From Strigamia acuminata (taxonomy: Eukaryota; Arthropoda; Chilopoda; Geophilomorpha; Linotaeniidae): a stretch of 64,000 bases of DNA. The notes under the pieces were generated by a model, which did not search any database, was not told the DNA's origin, and worked only from the letters and a program-made list of their open reading frames with translations. Made by a program: the position numbers and the translations under genes. Of this stretch, positions 22,472 to 33,028 are shown piece by piece. The DNA is taken from positions 18,042,001-18,106,000 of the forward strand of contig OX442316.1 of assembly GCA_949358305.1 (NCBI GenBank), given 5' to 3'. The number at the start of each line of letters is the position of its first letter. Position 1 is the stretch's first letter.

Positions 22472-25305
22472 TTGCAACGTGCCGCGCTATGCCACACAAT
22501 GTGCCGCCGCGATAGGCCATTGAACCCGAATGTGTGTGATGCGAAACGCGCGAGTACGCGCGCGGAGAACGCGCGGCAATGCTAGCAACAGGAGCGCAAC
22601 TGCCCAAGAAATTGCTCAACAATAAAAGGCACGTGGAAGCACGTGCCTGAAACAATAGGCACTTCAAATAAAGTTATTGTTAAAAAACGGGCTTGAAAAC
22701 CAACAATTACACAATAATTAAGGGGCAAGAAATGAACTTTGCTGCAATGCAAAGTTCTCAAAATACAGAGAAATGAAAGTTACACTTGTATAAAGAATTG
22801 ACAATGTTTGAAACCAATAAAAACTACAAAAACACACTTGTAAAAAACCCAAAACAACACCCAGAATGAATTATTTGACTCAAATTAACCCTAAAACAGT
22901 CTTGGAGGTCGTGCAGACGACAGAGTCGGATCGGAAGGTTGCTAAAACCTGACGCCAAAACTAGCAATGGGACAGCTAGTTAGAAAACAGCTTTTTCATC
23001 AATTATGAACGCTGAAAACCTCACCCAGGGGTAGAAAATGATGGAGAGAACGTTTTCGCCATCTAAAACGGTCTAAAACGGGTCTAAAATGCCTAAACCG
23101 GCGCCTGGAACGTGGCGCAGTTGTTGGGTCAAATATTGTCAAAAATCAGTGGAAATTTGTCAAATACTGGCAAAAATCTGCTGAAATTTGTCAAAAATTG
23201 CCAAATTTTGGCGCAAGTTACGTGAGGTTTGCGCGCATCCAACTATGACAAAAAATCCATGCGTGTGCACGCGCGATTTACTGGCGCGTTGGAAGCGTTA
23301 AAATAAATTTTTCCAATATCTAACACAATTTGCACCGAATTATGGCAATTTTTGACAAATTTACATGGATTTTTGCCAGTATTTGACAAATTTCCACGGA
23401 TTTTTGACAATATTTGACAAATTCCAGACAAATTTCAGACAAATTTCAATTAATTTTAGAAATTTTATGAGAAATTTCAGCAAATGTTTGAGGATTGAGG
23501 AAATCTTCTGAAATTTGTCAAATATAGGCAAAAATCTTCTGAAATTTGTCAAATACAGGCAAAAATCTGCTGAAATTTGTCAAAAATTGCCCAAATTCCG
23601 TGCAAGTTTTGCAAGTTTTGCGCGCATCAAATCGTATGCGCGCCTATACTATTGCACGAGCGCATTGACGCGTGATGAACACCGACCACGTTTACGAAGT
23701 GAATTCGAGCTACAAAAGTATCGAGTCGCCATTCTATGATGGAAAAAAAAAATTAAGTGTAAACAAACAAAATAAAAACTTTAATATACAAGAAACGTAC
23801 AATTCCACTCAACTTTGTTTCAAATTTTATTTATTGGATCATTGAAAATAAACAGTAGTGTTGTGCACTGTACGCTTAAGTGTATACCGGCGATGCGTTG
23901 TTTTGTGGTGGGGATTTGCCTCGATAATTGATCTTTTCTCTTTGTTTGCAATATTTTTTTGGCCTTTTTTGTTGATTTTTCGGTTTGAAATTGTTTTTTT
24001 CCGGTGTAATTTAAGTGGTGGAAGGTTGTTGGCGTGTGTTGAGGGTAATTTTGGCGGTTTTTGGGTCGGGATTAGTGTTTTCTGCGATTTTTGATCGGTA
24101 TTTGGGGTTTGATGCAGCGGATAGCGCATGCGAATCGCCGTCGACCGTAGCATTAGCAATTGCAACCTGCCGCGCTATGCCACACAATGTGCCGCCGCGA
24201 TAGGCCATCGAATCCGAATGTGTGTGATGCGAAACGCGAGTACGCGCGCGGAGAACGCGCGGCAATGCTAGCAACAGGAGCGCAACTGCCCAAGAAATTG
24301 CTCAACAATAAAAGGCACGTGGAAGCACGTGCCTGAAACAATAGGCACTTCAAATAAAGTTATTGTTAAAAAACGGGCTTGAAAACCAACAATTACACAA
24401 TAATTAAGGGGCAAGAAATGAACTTTGCTGCAATGCAAAGTTCTCAAAATACAGAGAAATGAAAGTTACACTTGTATAAAGAATTGACAATGTTTGAAAC
24501 CAATAAAAACTACAAAAACACACTTGTAAAAAACCCAAAACAACCCCCAGAATGAATTATTTGACTCAAATTAACCCTAAAACGGTCTTGGAGGTCGTGC
24601 AGACGACAGAGTCGGATCGGAAGGTTGCTAAAACCTGACGCCAAAACTAGCAATGGGACAGCTAGTTAGAAAACAGCTTTTTCATCAATCATGAACGCTG
24701 AAAACCTCACCCAGGGGTAGAAAATGATGGAGAGAACGTTTTCGCCATCTAAAACGGTCTAAAACGGGTCTAAAATGCCTAAACCGGCGCCTGGAACGTG
24801 GCGCAGTTGTTGGGTCAAATATTGTCAAAAATCAGTGGAAATTTGTCAAATACTGGCAAAAATCTGCTGAAATTTGTCAAAAATTGCCAAATTTTGGCGC
24901 AAGTTACGTGAGGTTTGCGCGCATCCAACTATGACGAAAAATCCACGCGTGTGCACGCGCGATTTACTGGCGCGTTGGAAGCGTTAAAATAAATTTTTCC
25001 AATATCTAACACAATTTGCACCGAATTATGGCAATTTTTGACAAATTTACATGGATTTTTGCCAGTATTTGACAAATTTCCACGGATTTTTGACAATATT
25101 TGACACATTCAAGACAAATTTCAGACAGATTTCAATTAATTTTAGAAAATGTTTGAGAAATATCAGCAAATGTTTGAGGATTGAGGAAATCTGCTGAAAT
25201 TTGTCAAATATAGACAAAAATCTGCTGAAATTTGTCAAATATAGACAAAAATCTGCTGAAATTTGTAAAAAATTGCCCAAATTCGGTGCAAGTTTTGCAA
25301 GTTTG
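22470..25305 (-). repeat. Inverted 1.68-kb units, copy 2
   Basis: Same structure as 5365-8200 shifted by 17,105: full unit 22470-24157 and partial unit 24158-25305. The arm ends in the run tgcaagttttgcaagtttg; beyond it the sequence is single-copy within the unit. Confidence 0.87.
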
Positions 25306-26637
25306 CAAACAGCAACAAGAATGATGTATTTAATAATTGTTTTTGCATTAGATATGTGTTTAATTCGTTTTACCTCGGTTTGTACGGTTCTTGCGCGTAG
25401 TGCGCACGTTCAACACGCGGCCACGCGCGTACATCGCGCGTGTTGCGAGCAGGACGCAACAAAAGTTTGAGAGACTCGCATTTTACCAAGTCCCCAACTT
25501 ATTTTACAGTTTTAGTTTAGCTTACCAACTCGCTTGGTAATTTCTGGATCCTGTTTAAGTGTTTCGTCGGGTTTTGAGCCCATAAACCCGTCTTTTTCCT
25601 TGGTAAGCGATTGCGTCGTCTGCTCAGAGCAACTGGCTTTAAGCGGAGATCGCTTACACGAGTCTGGAATGAGCGCTTATCACCGCATTCGGCTCCAGTC
25701 TTCGTTTCTCGTTGAAAGTTAGCTTGTTGATTCGGGTTTTGGGCGACATTGACTAAAAAGACCTCGGGAATCGTTCCCACCACTCGGTTTAGTCGTTTTC
25801 GAGACCCACGACCTCGAAAACGAAGTTAGAAGTGGCTCAAGGCCACTAGCGTGTCTGGCAGATAGCCATTTTGGTGATTTACGGGCGTCGGGCCCTTGTT
25901 CTTTGTTTCCCGCCTTTGCTCCTTTGTTTTTATTTGGTATTCAAGGTTCCTAAGCCTACAGTAGATTGGGATTAAATTCCCATGAAGATTTATTAAGTAT
26001 TCATTGGTAAAAACGAATATTTCCGCCGGCGCGTTTCTCTCATAGGTTTCGGTTTGCTCGAATCTCATTTTCGAGCGACCCAGCGAATGCGCCAAGTTAC
26101 AGGCGCCAGCTTAGCAGTTTTAGACTCGTTTTCGACCGTTCTAGTGTCAAAAAACGCGTAGAGCACATTTTGCGACCTTTGGAAGTGCTTTTCCGACACC
26201 TAAGTGGTCGGAAAAGTGCTCTTCTGAGTTAAGACTCCTTTTGGCATTTTAGCGTCAGCATAAGAAATTCCTCAAACTTTTATTGAAATCTCTCAAAAAT
26301 TTCTAAAATTAATTGAAATTTGTCTGAAAATTGTCAAATATTGGCAAAAATCTGCAGAAATTTGTCAAATACGCGATCGCATTGCGACAGAAAGTCGTTT
26401 ACGACTCCAATACGCACCCGTGCGTGTTTGTATCGCAACACGAAACTCAAACGCGCCACCGCGTTGCAAGACAACCAAATTTACAAACGCAAACGCGCAT
26501 TTGAGACAAAAACGAGTTTATTTTATTCACTCTCGCTTGATCCCCCTTCATCGCGCCTCGTTGCTCCTGTGAAAAAAATATATGAGAATGCACAGAAATG
26601 AACCTTCCAATACTTACATGAAAATTGGCAACCTTGA
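25306..26637. other. Right flank of the palindrome, copy 2: no gene seen
   Basis: Same content as 8201-9532. Short ORFs on both strands lack protein-like composition. It separates the inverted 1.68-kb units from the retroelement 1 reading frame. Confidence 0.6.
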
Positions 26638-26730
26638 CACAAAACAGTCTATCGACACTCCCAACACCACCCCGGACATTTTTCGGAAGAGTATGGTCCA
26701 CCCGGAATTCCCAGAATAGTCACCCCCAAA

Positions 26731-29457
26731 ATGCGGATTTCGCGGAAGCCAATCCGCGAAAAGGATATTAGACAATTTAAGAAAATGTTCAAAGATAAAT
26801 TCATTAAATCAACTTTAATTTCAGCCATTTCACCAACTAAACAAAAGAAAGGAAAAAGGAAATCCCTCATTCCTCGTCGAATTACAACGACCACTACACC
26901 ATCCAATGCGCCAACTCAAATTGCGCAACCCACTTCAACAGCTGCGTCAACTCCAGTTGCGCAACCAACTCAACAAACAACTCCAGTTACATTACCAGTA
27001 ATTTCACCTAATTCTCCATCGGTTCGTGTTTCAGTGCCACTTCGTGCGCGCAGACAACATTCGTTGATTCCAATATTGACAAAGAAAAGAGGACGACCAC
27101 GTAAAATTATGATAATTCCAGTGCTCTCCCCTCGCGCCAAACGTGCTATTGCGACAAGAACTCGTGCTCGATTAAGGGACCCCACTTTAGTTCCGAAAAT
27201 ATCTCCGAAATTACCAAGATATGGAGCTAATATAAAGAAATGGACATTTCCTAAGCTGCTGAAAGCACAGAGAGTCGGAAAAGGCAAAAGGACGCCGAAA
27301 GCACCTCGTTCAGTGATTTCACCTATTCCCACAGCCCTTCCTAGTCCTATTCCTGTTCCGATTCCTGCTCCAACACCTCCTAACCAACCCAGTTCTCCAA
27401 GCAAATCAGAAGTTTCCATTCCTTCAGCACCAACTCCCCTCACTTCAAAACCAAAAGGAATACCCAAAAAGTCATCTGGGATTCCCTCTCATATTTTGCC
27501 TCCTCGTAAAAAAATTATTTCCACACCAACTCCGGTTTCCAAAATACCAACTCCACCAATTCCTAGACCTAAAGGACGACCCCGAAAGTCAGCTGGAATT
27601 CCCTCTCATATTTTGCCACCAAAACCAAAACCTACACCAAAATCAACTCCTATCCAAATTCCAAATTTTCCAACACCTTTTCCCACACAAACCATCCCAA
27701 TATCACAATCTCCTATTCCTCCAACCTCTCCTGCGTCTTCGCCGTCAACGACAACTGATACAGCACCGACTGTGCCACCAGTGTTTGACCCCGGACCAGG
27801 GCCTTCTGGACACCAACTCCCCGATGGGTACCCTTCCGAGCCGGACTCCGACACGTCGTCATCCGACACAGACAGTTTTAGTCCGATTCGGGATTTTCCT
27901 TCGCCGGTAGAGTATCCAGTGCCAAGAGGTGGAATGCCTCGAACTCCGACAAGACTGCGCCCGAGATCTGAACGAACATTTACAGAATCAGACAGAAGGC
28001 TCACTGAAGCGGAGCAACAGGCTGAATTGGAACACGATCCACCTATTGAACATCCACCATTTGAAATGCTTCCAGACGCCGCTGAAATAATAGCCGCACA
28101 GAGACAAGATCCGTGGTCGCGTGAGTTGATATACTACTTAACTGCTCAAATGCTGCCGGTCGATCCAGTCGAAGCTGCGCAAATTCAAAAAGGCGCGCAA
28201 AATTTTGGTATGCATAAAGATATGTTGTGTCGTTTTCCACCAGTTCATATTAATGAAATACGCAAGAGGCGTCAAATTTATCTCCCCTTGGAATTGCGCG
28301 AACGATATTTCCGCGCAATGCATTACCCTCCAGTAGTGGGACACATGGGAAGAGAAAAAACACTCCATCGTTTAAAGACGCGTGTATATTGGCCCAAAAT
28401 GAGAAAAGATGTTCAAACTTGGATTCAGGTTTGCGAGGCTTGTCAACGCGCGAAACCATTAAATCGCTTGCCTTATGGCAAAATGATAATGTCGAGAGCG
28501 CGCCACTTGTTCTCTGCAATATACATTGATTACTACGGCAAGAAACCACGTTCAGTGGGCGGCCATTGCTACGCCTTTGTAATGGTCGACTCAGCAAGTC
28601 GTTGGTTAGACGTAAGACTAACAGAAGATTCGACTATCGCAACTTCAGTTGCGCAAATTCAAAAATTTACGAAACGCTGGGGTTTCCCCAAAATCATTAT
28701 CAGCGACAATGCCCCCGCATTCAGGTCACCTGAGTTTCGCAGCCAAATCCAGCAATTAGGTGCAGTAAACCGCTACACTGCAGCGTACCACCCCCAAGGC
28801 AATATTGCCGAACGCCTGAATCAATCCTTAAAAAACTGCATTTTAGCTTACATAGACGACCACGATCGATGGGATGTAAATATCGGCTATTTTGTTTTGG
28901 CAATCAATTCGGCGTACCAAATTTCATTAAAGTATTCTCCATTTAAGTTAGTTACAGGCCAAGAAGCCAGATTCCCTGGTGATATTGATAGTGACACAGA
29001 TGACGGGGAACCTTTACCACCATCTGAGGCTGAAAACCTCCATGAGCAAATGCGCACCATGCGAGAAAGGGCGATGAACAATTTGCGCGAATCCCAGATC
29101 CGCCACAAAAAATGGTTCGATTTAAAACGTCGCGCTCATGACTTTCGCCCTGGCGATTGGGTGACGTTGCGCAATCGACAACCCTCTTCCGCCGACAGAC
29201 AGTTTGCAGCAGGCTTACGCCAGCGAACTGAAGGAGTCTACATCATTCATAAATTGGTGGGCCCCAACACTGTTATCTTAATGGACCAAAATGGCAGAAA
29301 AACACAACCATACAACGTTGTTGAACTCCGCCATTGGCATTTTGCGCAAGCTAATTTCCTAACTCTGAAAGATGTCGAAATCATCGACAAGCATGTCGAA
29401 AATTATACTGCTAACACACTAGATATTTTCACTGCTTATTTTCTTTCTTTCAAATAA
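26731..29457 (+). CDS. Gypsy-type integrase polyprotein fragment with proline-rich, AT-hook-bearing N-terminus
   Basis: 908 aa from the first ATG; the frame is open back to a TGA at 26635, so the true start is uncertain and probably lost upstream. Residues 1-440 are basic and Pro/Ser/Thr-rich with AT-hook-like GRPRK cores near 119 and 281 and a repeated GIPSHILPP. Residues 531-571 form the integrase zinc module (H531, H538, C568, C571). The DDE core has D600, D659 and E694, with E 35 positions after the second D. Residues 790-890 resemble a GPY/F-type C-terminal module (VGPNTVIL near 845). Integrase joins cDNA ends to host DNA in the nucleus. No reverse transcriptase is in this ORF, unusual unless the 5' part was cut off. 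Catalytic residues look intact. Confidence 0.85.
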   Translation: MRISRKPIREKDIRQFKKMFKDKFIKSTLISAISPTKQKKGKRKSLIPRRITTTTTPSNAPTQIAQPTSTAASTPVAQPTQQTTPVTLPVISPNSPSVRVSVPLRARRQHSLIPILTKKRGRPRKIMIIPVLSPRAKRAIATRTRARLRDPTLVPKISPKLPRYGANIKKWTFPKLLKAQRVGKGKRTPKAPRSVISPIPTALPSPIPVPIPAPTPPNQPSSPSKSEVSIPSAPTPLTSKPKGIPKKSSGIPSHILPPRKKIISTPTPVSKIPTPPIPRPKGRPRKSAGIPSHILPPKPKPTPKSTPIQIPNFPTPFPTQTIPISQSPIPPTSPASSPSTTTDTAPTVPPVFDPGPGPSGHQLPDGYPSEPDSDTSSSDTDSFSPIRDFPSPVEYPVPRGGMPRTPTRLRPRSERTFTESDRRLTEAEQQAELEHDPPIEHPPFEMLPDAAEIIAAQRQDPWSRELIYYLTAQMLPVDPVEAAQIQKGAQNFGMHKDMLCRFPPVHINEIRKRRQIYLPLELRERYFRAMHYPPVVGHMGREKTLHRLKTRVYWPKMRKDVQTWIQVCEACQRAKPLNRLPYGKMIMSRARHLFSAIYIDYYGKKPRSVGGHCYAFVMVDSASRWLDVRLTEDSTIATSVAQIQKFTKRWGFPKIIISDNAPAFRSPEFRSQIQQLGAVNRYTAAYHPQGNIAERLNQSLKNCILAYIDDHDRWDVNIGYFVLAINSAYQISLKYSPFKLVTGQEARFPGDIDSDTDDGEPLPPSEAENLHEQMRTMRERAMNNLRESQIRHKKWFDLKRRAHDFRPGDWVTLRNRQPSSADRQFAAGLRQRTEGVYIIHKLVGPNTVILMDQNGRKTQPYNVVELRHWHFAQANFLTLKDVEIIDKHVENYTANTLDIFTAYFLSFK

Positions 29458-30177
29458 TTTTTCTATTTATTTTTCACAAAAAAAAAAAAAAAAAAAAAAA
29501 ACCAAAGTAATCCGGTGTAATTCCATCGTTACTTTAAAGGAAAATTCCATTTATGTTTTTATGTTTCTTTATTTTTAAATATTTTATGTTTTATGTTATT
29601 CGTTTTACGTTTCTTATTTGTTCATTTCAAAATTGACTAAGTCCATTTCCAGTGAGGACAAAATTGCCCACTAGAGTGTGACACTTTTAACTGCATTTTC
29701 AAAACACCACGTGTTTAGATTATTTATTTTCCCAATTTATTATTTCTATTTAGTTATATGTACCTATGTGTGTCTAGATTTGCATATGCTAAACTTTCTC
29801 ATTGAAGATCAATGTTAAAATTGACTATTCCTTCTAGAACATTCATTTACAATCTTTCGTTAACTTCCAATTCTTCACACTAGAGTACGTCGTTCTATTA
29901 AAACAGTTACGACTATAGTCTCTAACACCCACACCTTATACCCATATGCTCATATGACACCTGTGTGAGAAAGTTCTCGAAGCGTTTGACACTTGTGCAT
30001 TCTTCTCCTATGGATTAACTTCATGTGTTGATTTTCGTGTGTTGTGTTGTGTGCGCGTTCATAATTTGCGCAATTCTAATTGTAAGTAACGTTTGTGATA
30101 TGTTCATTGTTTCAATTTGTGTATATAACCCCAATGATTGAAATCAATTAGGCACAATTACATCTAGTTGAGACAAC
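29458..30177. other. Element 1 inter-ORF region with an A24 run
   Basis: 720 bases without a gene. A run of 24 A residues lies at 29478-29501, 20 bases after the integrase stop codon, and looks like a poly(A) tail relic or simple expansion. The rest is AT-rich with scattered tgcgca words. A TATA box (30122-30128) lies 50 bases before the next ORF. Confidence 0.6.
30122..30128 (+). promoter_or_regulatory. TATA box candidate for the downstream ORF of element 1
   Basis: tatataa with a following ccccaatg. About 28-32 bases downstream is attaggcaca, a plausible start site, and the ATG of the 927-aa ORF is at 30178. This would give the second ORF its own promoter, separate from the LTR. Motif and spacing only. 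Confidence 0.35.
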
Positions 30178-32961
30178 ATGGCCGACAAACATGTGTGTCG
30201 TTGCAAGGAGGATTTTCCGGGCGAACCCTACCCGAAGAACTTTGCCGAACCACCGCTCCACGCAGTCGGGCCGCCCAAATTTCCATGCTGGCATACAAAT
30301 GACCCCCGTGAACACAGCTATCCTAACTTCGAGATATGCCCGGTTTGTTCCGGATACGGGTACGAACTGGTTGTTTCAGGCGTGGATAAAACTTGCCGAG
30401 CGTGTGACGGGCGGGGTGATCTTCGACGCGGATTTCATCGTGTGTGGATGCGCCAGATTTATGGCTGGTGCCTGTTTCGTCGTGTGCAGGACAAAGTTTA
30501 CCTAATCGGGGTGGAGTTTCCACAATTTCGGCCACCAAACGGTACACCAGCCATGGTGCAAAGATTCCGCGCCGGTCATTTTAAATATTGGCATCGACTC
30601 CAGCGAGAGGCAAGGCAGGCGAGAATCGTGCCTAGGAGTTGGATTTACCCGACAGCCGAGTTAATGCGCGTTACGTTTGCGCAAGTGCCAAATTTGCTCG
30701 CCGACGAAATCGCCGGTTTGGACCCGATGGACCAGGAGCAGCGGGAAGTGGACGAAGCGCAACCGACGTTGCCCCAATTCTTCCACAGCTTTCCTGGGAC
30801 CGATGCGAGTCTTCAAGAGCAAATCAGCATTGCATTGGAATCGCTGGGAGACCTTGCCACTATCGACGACAACTCTGATACCGCGCTGCCATATTTTTAC
30901 CAACGCAGGCCACCATGCTCGATAAATCGAAATCCAAATCGAGAGCAACAATTAGCCATCAAGGTGCGCAACACTTTGGCAACCTCGTCATCGGCGCTCC
31001 CGCACGACCCAACTCGCGACACGGAGGCGGAACAATTCGTGCCCAGACCTTCGGCCGAGACGGTTGCCAAAGCAGCCGAAAAGATGGCGACGCTCACCAT
31101 TACCACCAAGGAGGACACCGAAAGTTTGTACTCAAATTCCACTGTGTCTAACGTTGAATTCTCCACTCCACCAACAGAAATGGCGCTACGACCAGTGCCA
31201 CAACTGCAATTCATCCCTGAATCACCAGTGTTAGCGGACGATTCTGCGCAAGAAACATTGCGCAAAGAGAACATGGACGATTCTCAACAATCTATCTCAG
31301 CCGCTAGACCTACAGAATTTGACGTGCAATCCACCATGAGCGTGACCCCGTCGATTCTGGACATCACCAACGAAATTCGCGGTAGTGTTCCCACCGCTAA
31401 AATAAGTGATGTGCGCAGACTGGAACGAAAGATGATTGACATTCGCGACATCGACATTCCGTCTGCCAAAACTAACTTTTCTCGGCCACGCGGACCGCCA
31501 TTGAGTGCTAGACTGACACCAGCCGTAAACGCGCCGTCATCAGCGTCGACGCCGAGTTTACAAATTAACCCTGATATTGACAACTTAAATATTAATTTAT
31601 CTGCCGATCTTTTTCCAGCTTCGACCGTCTCTGCTGCTTCGGCCGATGTATTTTCACAAACGTACACGATCTCGCCAATTGCACCAGCAACCGAAGTTCC
31701 AGCGTGTCAGCAGGCGAAACCTTCAAAAGTTCCAACTTTGCCAGTGACGCCGATTACTTATGCGCAATTTCCAGGGCGCAATGTAACTACGACAACGACG
31801 TCCAGCGCCAACTTTAACATGTCAACCACCACGGCTGCCACCGCCAAGATTCCCGTAACCTCGACTAGCGTTTCGAGCACATCATCTTACCGGTCCCGAC
31901 TCGATTGCGCAATTCCAAACATCGGAACTGGACTCTCGTTTAAAAAAGTCGCTTCTCGTTGCGATTTGGCTTTCGATAAGTATGGAGTAACCCAAAAACC
32001 CGCCAACTCATTCGAAGTCATTGAAGAATTTCTACGAAAATACGAGGTTCAGATCTCCATTGAGGGACCCGGAGTGTCTCAAACTCGTTTCCAAATTCCA
32101 TGGAAGGCCTGGAATGCGCTTATCACCTTCATGATGGTGGAGGATTTCAGTATTTACCAGGGAGACTTCCGCATAACCCAGAAAGAGATGATGGACAGGC
32201 GGCCCCACATCGCGCGCCAAGTTGCAAAACGAATGTCCGAATGTGGCACGTACGATTCCGAGACAGCAATCGAGATGCTCGTGTGGATTTTGCATCGTGA
32301 GATCTCCGTCCATCTCTACAAAGTCCAGGACACCAGGGACTACCACAACATGATGGAGGAGAAGAGACGCCAAGAACGAGACGCGGAACACGAGTTAGAA
32401 AAAGCTCGAGTTGCCGAAGCCCACCGCCAAGCAGACGAACGTGAAGCTCGTGAGCAAGCGGAAAAAGAGGAAGAAAAGAGACGGTCGGACGAATTGCGCC
32501 TTCAAGAATTGCGCAATCTGATGACAGATTCAGGATTTTACCCGATGACCGCACCATCTATCCCACCGGCCCAAGGATCACAAATTTGGGATGACACGCC
32601 TCCTCGCATCACCTTGGAACTGCTCCCCAGTTTGTTGCCACCAGCTGCGGTCGAGTGTAATTTCGCAAATGCCAATGGACCATGTCTCCAGTTTGGGATG
32701 TCTGCTGCATCGGTCCGCCAACTTTTTCAATCCCTTGCGTCAGCCGACCTCCGTATGCGACCAGAAGAGGCCAAACCCCTCCTCCATTCCCTGTATCTCC
32801 GATACGGGGAACTCTTTTTAGATCACTGCAAAAATGAAATTAACAGGCAAGGTGCCACAAACTACCGGGACGCAATGAGAGTTGTGGTTAACGTGGCTCT
32901 CAACATGATCAAATCATTTCGGATGCCGGCCCCGTGTAGAACCTTGTCAGGTAATCCTTAA
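30178..32961 (+). CDS. Element 1 third ORF: DnaJ-like zinc motif, disordered middle, coiled coil; function unknown
   Basis: 927 aa, starting at an ATG in good context (acaacatggcc). Cys-rich N-terminus: C54-x2-C57-x-G-x-G and C73-x2-C76-x-G-x-G, the CxxCxGxG pair of DnaJ-type zinc domains, plus a possible second site (C7, C9, C37, H39). Residues 200-560 are Pro/Ser/Thr-rich and probably disordered. A globular stretch lies at about 571-711, then a strongly charged coiled coil (720-782, Glu/Arg/Lys/Ala-rich) and a C-terminal folded segment (800-927). There is no signal peptide, membrane segment or furin-like site, so it is not an envelope protein despite sitting in the env position. I do not recognise the family. 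It could be a captured host gene or a lineage-specific retroelement accessory protein. Confidence 0.75.
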   Translation: MADKHVCRCKEDFPGEPYPKNFAEPPLHAVGPPKFPCWHTNDPREHSYPNFEICPVCSGYGYELVVSGVDKTCRACDGRGDLRRGFHRVWMRQIYGWCLFRRVQDKVYLIGVEFPQFRPPNGTPAMVQRFRAGHFKYWHRLQREARQARIVPRSWIYPTAELMRVTFAQVPNLLADEIAGLDPMDQEQREVDEAQPTLPQFFHSFPGTDASLQEQISIALESLGDLATIDDNSDTALPYFYQRRPPCSINRNPNREQQLAIKVRNTLATSSSALPHDPTRDTEAEQFVPRPSAETVAKAAEKMATLTITTKEDTESLYSNSTVSNVEFSTPPTEMALRPVPQLQFIPESPVLADDSAQETLRKENMDDSQQSISAARPTEFDVQSTMSVTPSILDITNEIRGSVPTAKISDVRRLERKMIDIRDIDIPSAKTNFSRPRGPPLSARLTPAVNAPSSASTPSLQINPDIDNLNINLSADLFPASTVSAASADVFSQTYTISPIAPATEVPACQQAKPSKVPTLPVTPITYAQFPGRNVTTTTTSSANFNMSTTTAATAKIPVTSTSVSSTSSYRSRLDCAIPNIGTGLSFKKVASRCDLAFDKYGVTQKPANSFEVIEEFLRKYEVQISIEGPGVSQTRFQIPWKAWNALITFMMVEDFSIYQGDFRITQKEMMDRRPHIARQVAKRMSECGTYDSETAIEMLVWILHREISVHLYKVQDTRDYHNMMEEKRRQERDAEHELEKARVAEAHRQADEREAREQAEKEEEKRRSDELRLQELRNLMTDSGFYPMTAPSIPPAQGSQIWDDTPPRITLELLPSLLPPAAVECNFANANGPCLQFGMSAASVRQLFQSLASADLRMRPEEAKPLLHSLYLRYGELFLDHCKNEINRQGATNYRDAMRVVVNVALNMIKSFRMPAPCRTLSGNP

Positions 32962-32965
32962 TAAA
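32960..32965 (+). terminator. Polyadenylation signal overlapping the stop codon
   Basis: aataaa shares bases with the TAA stop of the 927-aa ORF. Together with the upstream TATA box it frames the ORF as a self-contained transcription unit. It could also be coincidental in AT-rich sequence. Confidence 0.35.
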
Positions 32966-32993
32966 CAATAACAATTTCTTCAAATTAGATATT

Positions 32994-33028
32994 CTACGGT
33001 GATAACAACATCACTCGGAAAACCGTAG
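32994..33028. other. Nested hairpin just after the third ORF of element 1
   Basis: ctacg pairs with cgtag around an inner gtgat/atcac stem with loop aacaac. It sits about 30 bases after the stop codon, where a 3'-end or RNA-stability structure would act. Confidence 0.45.

Larger units (their letters stand above)
15721..25305. repeat. Giant nested palindrome, copy 2 (both arms visible)
   Basis: Outer coordinates sum to 41026 (16861-17187 mirrors 23839-24165; 15788-15979 mirrors 25047-25238 with divergence). Each arm is about 4.8 kb. The left arm is the last 1.7 units of a longer head-to-tail series; the right arm ends inside a unit. The overall design, with long inverted arms built from sub-repeats around a short core, recalls foldback (FB/Galileo-type) transposons. 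No transposase ORF and no target duplication can be seen, so a satellite origin is equally possible. Confidence 0.88.
9664..26768 (+). repeat. Copy 2 of the 17,105-bp tandem duplication (complete)
   Basis: The unit holds, in order: a 2.2-kb single-copy stretch (9664-11830), four head-to-tail 1.68-kb repeats (11831-18556), a TATA-like segment, a 24-hairpin array of 56-bp units, a three-fold 553-bp core, a 12-hairpin inverted array, the TATA-like segment inverted, and about 1.7 inverted 1.68-kb repeats. A 1.46-kb single-copy flank closes the unit at 26768, inside the reading frame of retroelement 1. The duplication breakpoint therefore post-dates the retroelement insertion, or coincides with it. 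Confidence 0.88.
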
